Source: Microcystis aeruginosa NIES-4325
GTDB taxonomy: Bacteria; Cyanobacteriota; Cyanobacteriia; Cyanobacteriales; Microcystaceae
NCBI RefSeq assembly: GCF_008974145.1
Contig: NZ_BJKP01000033.1
Span: 1 to 39,757, forward strand
Length of the DNA: 39,757 nucleotides
Direction: 5' to 3'
A program made the translations under genes and the position numbers. The notes beneath the pieces are model-generated. The model did not search any database. It had not been told where the DNA came from and saw nothing but the letters and a program-made list of their open reading frames with translations. This document shows positions 35,592-39,757 of the stretch, in pieces. Each line of letters starts with the position of its first letter. Position 1 is the first letter of the stretch.

Positions 35592-37193
35592 TTATTCCTC
35601 CTCCTCATCGGTTGTAGGGAATTTCATACTAGCCCAAGTTAACTGTTTTTGCGGGTCTTTTTCCGGTTCACTAAAACTCTCTTTGAGTTGTTCTTTTACC
35701 TGAGCAATATTGCCACTTTGAGCGGCATTCTTTAGATCATAGACATAACGGGCATTTTCGATCGCTTCCTCTTTACTACGAGAACTAGATTCAAAGCATT
35801 TTTCTAGGTCTTTGTAAATACCCTTGCGAGAGATTTTGAGAAAATATTGACGTTCTGTGTCGATTAGTTTAGCCAATAATTCTAGGTGCATGGAATCCTC
35901 GGCACAGATATCCGCGAGGATATCCCATTCTTCACTCCCCAAAAGATTATTATCCGCCCCCGGTCGCGGGTCTTGAAAAGTTTCTCCAGTCACTTGTTTA
36001 TAAATCTTCGGTAATTGGTCATCAAATTCGTGCTTTTCTTCCCTCCAAATCCGGCGAATTTCGCTGAGTTCCTCCGTGGTAATTAGGGTAATATCTTTCA
36101 TATCCTCTGGGGCATTAGTACGCACGCTCTCCTGTGCCTCTAATCCCCTTCTCAGCCAATATTCCCGCCATTTTTTAGTATAAGGGCCCGGTATGGGTTC
36201 GATCGATATTTCTCCATTTAGGTTTCTTTCAAATAATTGTACTTTCCCAACAAGACGACGGAAATCACGTCTCTCTCTATCATCCAAAAGGTCTAATTCA
36301 TTTCTGAGTTCTACGAGTGGTTGTAACCATTCCTTTTCTTGGTCATTCTGAACCATCATACTCAGAGATGTATCTTTATCTACCAAAGTACAAACCCAAC
36401 AACCAAAACGGGAACTTCCACAGCTAGGACTGGAGGTATCTACCACTAGGGGACATTCATTATCCGCAGTCGCTCCTCGATACATTGCTAATAATTCTTT
36501 GTTGTCTCCTCCCCAGGGATTTTCCCACTGCATTAAGTACATCCATACTTCATCAGTACGCCAATCTTCGATCGGACTATAAACGAGAGAATTGGGCATA
36601 TTTGCATTAGGACTCAAACGATCACGAAGTCTTTTAGCTTCTAATTTTTCCATCACCTTAGCACGACGAGAGCTTTCTGTTTTGCGGATTCCCAAAACTA
36701 ATATTGTTTCCCCACAATTTCTGATGACTTCACGAATAAAGTTATTAGAAGCGTTAATTTTCAGTCTTCCAGTACACCAACGAAATTTCAAACGGGGAGC
36801 AGGATAACCCTTACCTATTAATCCACTCCAAAAGCGATCTTCTACAGCAGGATAGAGTAAATGTGATTTAAATGGCATTCTATGAGCTTCTGAAGCTTTT
36901 TCCAGCTTTTCCATCGACTTTCTAACCCATGCGGAGACAATGGGATTTTCAACCATTGTGTCGGTGGTGATCACATGAATAGTTTTTTGTCGCTTCTCTA
37001 ATGGTAAAGCAGCGATCGCATTCCAGATTAACTGTAAAACTGCTGAACTATCTTTTCCCCAAGAAACACCAATAATCCAAGGAATCTCATCTAAACAGTA
37101 GAGCTTTTGTACTTCTTGAGTCAGTAGTTTAATATCTTCTACGAACTCATCAATAGTACGATTCGGTAGTAGAGAGGTTTGGATTGCGGTCAT
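35592..37193 (-). CDS. dndC: DNA phosphorothioation protein DndC (PP-loop ATPase, sulfurtransferase)
   Basis: A 533-residue PAPS-reductase-like protein of the Dnd system, in which sulfur replaces a non-bridging oxygen of the DNA backbone. The ATP pyrophosphatase loop is SWGKDS (44-49), with Trp where many PP-loop enzymes have Gly. Cys140 (RWCTGRLK), Cys258, Cys265 and Cys268 (CGSSRFGCWVC) fit the cluster-binding pattern expected for its 4Fe-4S centre; Cys247 is an additional candidate. The LGIRKTESSRRAKVME segment is typical. In complete systems DndC works with DndD, DndE and a cysteine desulfurase (DndA or IscS). Here dndB lies 158 nt upstream on the same strand, but the next gene downstream is unrelated and convergent. 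C-terminal residues 440-533 are charged and helical. Confidence 0.93.
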   Translation of the reverse strand: MTAIQTSLLPNRTIDEFVEDIKLLTQEVQKLYCLDEIPWIIGVSWGKDSSAVLQLIWNAIAALPLEKRQKTIHVITTDTMVENPIVSAWVRKSMEKLEKASEAHRMPFKSHLLYPAVEDRFWSGLIGKGYPAPRLKFRWCTGRLKINASNNFIREVIRNCGETILVLGIRKTESSRRAKVMEKLEAKRLRDRLSPNANMPNSLVYSPIEDWRTDEVWMYLMQWENPWGGDNKELLAMYRGATADNECPLVVDTSSPSCGSSRFGCWVCTLVDKDTSLSMMVQNDQEKEWLQPLVELRNELDLLDDRERRDFRRLVGKVQLFERNLNGEISIEPIPGPYTKKWREYWLRRGLEAQESVRTNAPEDMKDITLITTEELSEIRRIWREEKHEFDDQLPKIYKQVTGETFQDPRPGADNNLLGSEEWDILADICAEDSMHLELLAKLIDTERQYFLKISRKGIYKDLEKCFESSSRSKEEAIENARYVYDLKNAAQSGNIAQVKEQLKESFSEPEKDPQKQLTWASMKFPTTDEEEE

Positions 37194-37351
37194 TACATAT
37201 ATGCTTTTAAAGTTCTCCTCTCTATACTGTATGTCTAATTAGTAAAACCTATCAATAGTCACAGGAAAAGAGAGATAAAGCAAAACTGCTCAATCTCTGC
37301 TTGTGATTTCAGAAGGTATATAAGACTAAATTGCTCTAAATCTACTCGAAA

Positions 37352-38587
37352 CTAGATTAAAACTATCCCAGTTTTCTCTTGTACAGCATCTCTGGCGATT
37401 TTAAACGCTTTATCGACTGCTGTTGTCTGTGTAACTATCTTTTTAGCACCAGCATCATCAATCACGATACTATTTAGCCATAAAGCTGAGTCACGGGTAT
37501 AATCCAAACCTGCAAGTGCTTTAATTAGAGCTTCTCGCTGTAAATCAGTGAATTCTTGGCTAAAAAAGATGAAATGTCCAATGCGACTGAGTACCTGAAA
37601 CCCAACCGTATTAAAATCTACGCGCTGTTGTCTGAGATCGTATAAGTTGAGATTGACCGTTTGAGATGCGGGTTGTAGCAAAAGTCGCCAAGTACCGTTA
37701 TTTTTGGCGAATTCTGTGTAAAAAATCTTCAGTCTCTCTAACATTAGCAAAAATTCACTCTTACTTTGACGAGAATGAGATTCTATAACTGGTTTTCGAG
37801 ATGAACCAAAAAGAAATTCAGCGACACCGATTCTTAACTGACTCATAGTAAACATATATTTGGTGTCTTTTCCGATAGTACGAGAGATTTTATCAATCCG
37901 TCCATTGAAAATGACTAAATCTTTAGTAATTGTCCGAGTTAACTTAGCAAGAGGATCGGTAACGTCGAAAGCAGCCAATAAAGCAGGAGGGATGGGTTTA
38001 TTTTTGGCACAATCGGCAAAATCTTGATGAATTTGATCCATATCTGCTTCTTGAACCACCAGCACAGTTACGCTGTCGTTACGCAAGTCAGGTTTTTCAG
38101 GTAAAACTTTTTCGATCGCTTTTAACCGATGTTGACCATCAGTAACATAAAGTTCTACATCTATTGGCATAACAGCATAACCGAATTTGACTGGACCTGC
38201 ACCATAGGTAAAAACTTTGATCGGTGTATTCGAGTTAAAGATGAATGGGGGCAAAATATACTGATCTGTCTCTAGCAAATACTTTGCAATCTCGTTAACG
38301 TGCTGGGGAATAAGTGGTCTGTTCATGACCTCATCCGCATTAGACTTATTCTTTTTAGCTTCAGCACTCTGTAATTTTGCCAATTCAATAAGCAGACTAC
38401 AAGGTAGAGAAAAAACTAGATGAGTTCTTCCTCCCTGTTCGTAAACATGACAAATAAAAACTCTCGCACCTGATGTGGCCGAATCAGCGAAAGCTAAAGT
38501 CTGCGCTTCATCTTGTCTTTGACAGTGTACGAGGTCAGCACTGGAACGGTAGCCGTCGTCATTGACAGCCGATGTGATCTGAGTCAT
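37352..38587 (-). CDS. dndB: DNA phosphorothioation protein DndB (DGQHR domain)
   Basis: A 411-residue protein with the family-defining DGQHR motif (150-154, in LYVTDGQHRLKAI), preceded by RPLIPQHVNEIAKYLLE and followed by VVQEADMDQIHQDFADCAKN. DndB is known as a negative regulator of dnd expression that lowers the level of DNA phosphorothioation. The ATG at 38587 gives a start typical of the family (MTQITSAV); an in-frame ATG at 38617 is the alternative. It is the first gene of the minus-strand dndB-dndC unit. A good sigma70-type promoter and two perfect direct repeats lie upstream, and these are plausible sites for autoregulation. Confidence 0.92.
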   Translation of the reverse strand: MTQITSAVNDDGYRSSADLVHCQRQDEAQTLAFADSATSGARVFICHVYEQGGRTHLVFSLPCSLLIELAKLQSAEAKKNKSNADEVMNRPLIPQHVNEIAKYLLETDQYILPPFIFNSNTPIKVFTYGAGPVKFGYAVMPIDVELYVTDGQHRLKAIEKVLPEKPDLRNDSVTVLVVQEADMDQIHQDFADCAKNKPIPPALLAAFDVTDPLAKLTRTITKDLVIFNGRIDKISRTIGKDTKYMFTMSQLRIGVAEFLFGSSRKPVIESHSRQSKSEFLLMLERLKIFYTEFAKNNGTWRLLLQPASQTVNLNLYDLRQQRVDFNTVGFQVLSRIGHFIFFSQEFTDLQREALIKALAGLDYTRDSALWLNSIVIDDAGAKKIVTQTTAVDKAFKIARDAVQEKTGIVLI

Positions 38588-38692
38588 AATTAACCTTGAA
38601 AAAATGTCCAAAAACAATTAAGTACATACAAACGTCCGAGAAGTCCTACTGCAATAGGTACTTATCGGAATTTTTGTTTATGCACTGAATCT

Positions 38693-38721
38693 AGTTTAAA
38701 GAAAGCTTTTGGGCTTGTCAA
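38693..38721 (-). promoter_or_regulatory. Predicted sigma70-type promoter of dndB
   Basis: On the minus strand a perfect -35 box TTGACA (38721-38716), a 17-bp spacer, and a -10 box TAAACT (38698-38693). Transcription would begin near 38686, about 100 nt before the dndB ATG. Confidence 0.55.
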
Positions 38722-38745
38722 TATCCCATATAAAGTTAACATACC

Positions 38746-38788
38746 GTTTTTGCAGTCAAGATATAGACTGATTTTTGTTTTTGCAGTC
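38746..38788. repeat. Two perfect 12-bp direct repeats upstream of the dndB promoter
   Basis: GTTTTTGCAGTC occurs at 38746-38757 and 38777-38788, exactly 31 bp apart, close to three helical turns. The bases following each copy are also related (ending TAGACTGAT and TAGATTGAT), so the true unit is about 29-31 bp. The pair starts 25 bp upstream of the -35 box, a suitable position for an operator or activator site. Confidence 0.7.
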
Positions 38789-38902
38789 GAAAAGTAGATT
38801 GATGGGTAGAATTCAGTAGGGTATAGGTATGATACCCAAAACAGCGATCGCACACTACGGAACTTATGTACTAAGCAAAATAGGAGAGTAGTTAAGCTAA
38901 CG

Positions 38903-39063
38903 TCAACTAATAGCAAATTGGGAATCTTGCCTTAATTCTTGGCTAAGAAACCCTAAAACAATGGGTTCTGGAGGGATACCAGCTTTGAGAAGGTCTGAAG
39001 CGCCTCCTTCCTCAGTACCATCTCGTCGAATCCAAAATTTCCCATCAATGATGATTGTTTGAG
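38903..39063 (-). pseudogene. XisI-like protein, C-terminal fragment
   Basis: Read on the minus strand, the frame gives IIDGKFWIRRDGTEEGGASD, then LLKAGIPPEPIVLGFLSQEL and ends FAIS at a TGA (38905-38903). This pattern is the C-terminal half of XisI-type proteins (usually about 110 residues), first described as fdxN-element excision factors and common in cyanobacteria. The N-terminal half is missing: upstream is the end of the toxin gene, and the frame closes at about 39086. No xisH partner is seen. Confidence 0.65.
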
Positions 39064-39075
39064 AACAACATATTA

Positions 39076-39360
39076 TCAATAAACTTCATCATGAGTACCA
39101 ATGTCAAGTAAAACAATAACTTCCTTCTGGGTGTCTGGTTCAATTTCTATAGAAAAAATAATCCGACAATCATAACCACAAGAACAAGCTTTAAGTCCCG
39201 ATAATTCTCCTTTTAATGAATGAGTTCCCAAGCTCAAAAAATAAATATCTTCCCTCATTTGTGCCAATGTCTTCTCAATGGCTTTCTGTCGTTGGGGATT
39301 TCTGAGAACAAACTTACGGAAAGTCCGCTTAAATTTAGGCGTTAAGACCAGTTCTCTCAT
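39076..39360 (-). CDS. RelE/YafQ-family toxin (mRNA interferase-like)
   Basis: A 94-residue protein of the RelE/ParE superfamily, closest in pattern to YafQ. It has the start LTPKFKRTFRKFVLRNPQ, the central SLGTHSLKGELSGLKACSCG and the C-terminal DCRIIFSI and VILLDIGTHDEVY. The LxGxLxG..A element and the terminal GTHDEVY with its His are typical of these ribosome-dependent ribonucleases. The partner antitoxin gene lies 5 nt upstream. The gene looks complete. Activity cannot be judged from sequence. Confidence 0.87.
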   Translation of the reverse strand: MRELVLTPKFKRTFRKFVLRNPQRQKAIEKTLAQMREDIYFLSLGTHSLKGELSGLKACSCGYDCRIIFSIEIEPDTQKEVIVLLDIGTHDEVY

Positions 39361-39365
39361 GTTAT

Positions 39366-39581
39366 CTATTCTAAAGTTTCTCTCAATTCTCTCAGAATAA
39401 TTTCCAGGGGTTGAGGTTTAAATTCTCCTTGATGAAAAGCATTAATTGACTCCTTAGCATCCCTAGCAATTTCTTGACGACGAATATCAAGTAAACGATT
39501 TTGTAAAATTTCTAATAACATTTCCTGTTGTTCTAAAGATAGTTGCTCAACAGTATTTAAAGCTTGTTCTAAACTAATCAT
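39366..39581 (-). CDS. Antitoxin of the RelE/YafQ-type pair
   Basis: A 71-residue acidic, helical protein (MISLEQALNTVEQLSLEQQE..., ending LREL-RETLE). It has no clear DNA-binding fold, but the size, the position directly before the toxin (5 nt) and the amphipathic leucine-rich N-terminus agree with small cyanobacterial antitoxins that wrap RelE-like toxins. Such pairs usually autoregulate. The upstream side faces the psbA terminator, so the promoter must lie within about 45 nt of the start. Confidence 0.75.
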   Translation of the reverse strand: MISLEQALNTVEQLSLEQQEMLLEILQNRLLDIRRQEIARDAKESINAFHQGEFKPQPLEIILRELRETLE

Positions 39582-39623
39582 AATTTAACCTCAAACAAAC
39601 TACCCTATTTTTTATTCTAACAA

Positions 39624-39650
39624 CAAAAAAGCACCCCCTTGCGGGAGTGC
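39624..39650 (-). terminator. Rho-independent terminator of psbA
   Basis: On the minus strand GCACTCCC, loop GCAA, GGGGGTGC (39650-39631, one G-T pair) is followed by a T tract (39630-39625). It starts 21 nt after the psbA stop codon. Confidence 0.85.
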
Positions 39651-39670
39651 CTTTTCGTTCAGACTAGGAA

Positions 39671-39757
39671 TTAACCATTGATAGCAGGAGCGGTCAGAGC
39701 TACAGGAGCCTGTTCACCACTAGCTAAGTCTAAGGGGAAGTTGTGAGCATTACGCTC
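39671..39757 (-). CDS. psbA: Photosystem II D1 protein, C-terminal end only (partial at window edge)
   Basis: The last 28 codons and the stop are visible. The translation reads ERNAHNFPLDLASGEQAPVA and then LTAPAING, the standard D1 C-terminus. It includes the His and Glu ligands of the manganese cluster (ERNAH) and the processing site after LDLA, where CtpA removes the extension to expose Ala344, another manganese ligand. The rest of the gene lies beyond the window. Cyanobacteria have several psbA copies, and this fragment cannot tell which one it is. Confidence 0.97.
   Translation of the reverse strand, partial: ERNAHNFPLDLASGEQAPVALTAPAING

Larger units (their letters stand above)
38588..38902. 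other. dndB upstream region, no convincing gene
   Basis: It holds the predicted dndB promoter and the 12-bp direct repeats, plus a HIP1 octamer near 38844. An 84-codon open frame on the minus strand (38662-38916) has no recognisable similarity, contains the promoter itself and is probably chance. Confidence 0.6.

Noticed and set aside
35574-35592. Inverted repeat ACGGGT/ACCCGT as terminator of dndC
   Set aside because: Only 6 bp, overlaps the stop codon and has no T tract on the relevant strand.
38746-38788. Possible start of a CRISPR array
   Set aside because: Only two 12-bp repeats with spacers that are themselves related; no further repeats, leader or cas genes.
38662-38916. 84-codon open frame on the minus strand upstream of dndB
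   Set aside because: No recognisable similarity, low-complexity hydrophobic composition, and it covers the predicted dndB promoter, the direct repeats and the end of the XisI-like fragment in another frame.

Overview
The window is chromosomal DNA of a cyanobacterium, very probably a Microcystis-like unicellular species. The evidence is the set of photosynthesis genes (psbM, petC-petA, and the last 28 codons of psbA at the right edge), the cyanophycin genes cphB-cphA, a short kinase-less KdpD, a cyanobacterial Atx1-type copper chaperone, many GCGATCGC (HIP1) octamers and Microcystis-style intergenic repeats. The genus is an inference; no rRNA or other phylogenetic marker lies in the window.

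Left part (1-5235), an unstable region: the first bases of a probable transposase gene, an N-terminally truncated C5-cytosine methyltransferase, then kdpF-like and kdpC without kdpA or kdpB, and a tightly coupled two-gene operon of a RecQ-family helicase with a C-terminal phosphoribosyltransferase-like domain plus a DprA-like protein. The last pair looks like a DNA-processing or defence module and is my first candidate for a little-described system.

Housekeeping core (5339-18279): cyanophycin synthetase and cyanophycinase, trmD, kdpD, psbM with a strong terminator, argJ, a small membrane protein, an AarF/UbiB kinase, a mannose-1-phosphate guanylyltransferase, and petC-petA with a terminator.

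Accessory island (about 18580-22420): a large Eco57I-like adenine methyltransferase followed after 9 nt by an unrecognised 195-residue protein, a remnant with an in-frame stop, and a MntA-type nucleotidyltransferase antitoxin with only the first 43 codons of a HepT-like toxin. The island is AT-rich and I saw no HIP1 octamer in it, which suggests transfer.

Second core (22450-35350): copper chaperone, a small conserved-type protein next to polA, UDP-glucuronate decarboxylase and UDP-glucose dehydrogenase (together UDP-glucose to UDP-xylose, for surface polysaccharide), a TerB-like protein with a Mo-nitrogenase C-terminal-like domain, a SulP anion transporter, a D-Ala-D-Ala dipeptidase, a single-domain response regulator, and a type IIA topoisomerase A subunit with a lysine-rich repeat insertion.

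Right accessory part (35350-39600): a frameshifted small gene, dndC and dndB of DNA phosphorothioation without dndD or dndE beside them (dndB preceded by a good sigma70 promoter and two perfect 12-bp direct repeats 31 bp apart), an XisI-like fragment and a RelE/YafQ-type toxin-antitoxin pair, then psbA. Modification and conflict genes thus occur in three separate places among core genes.
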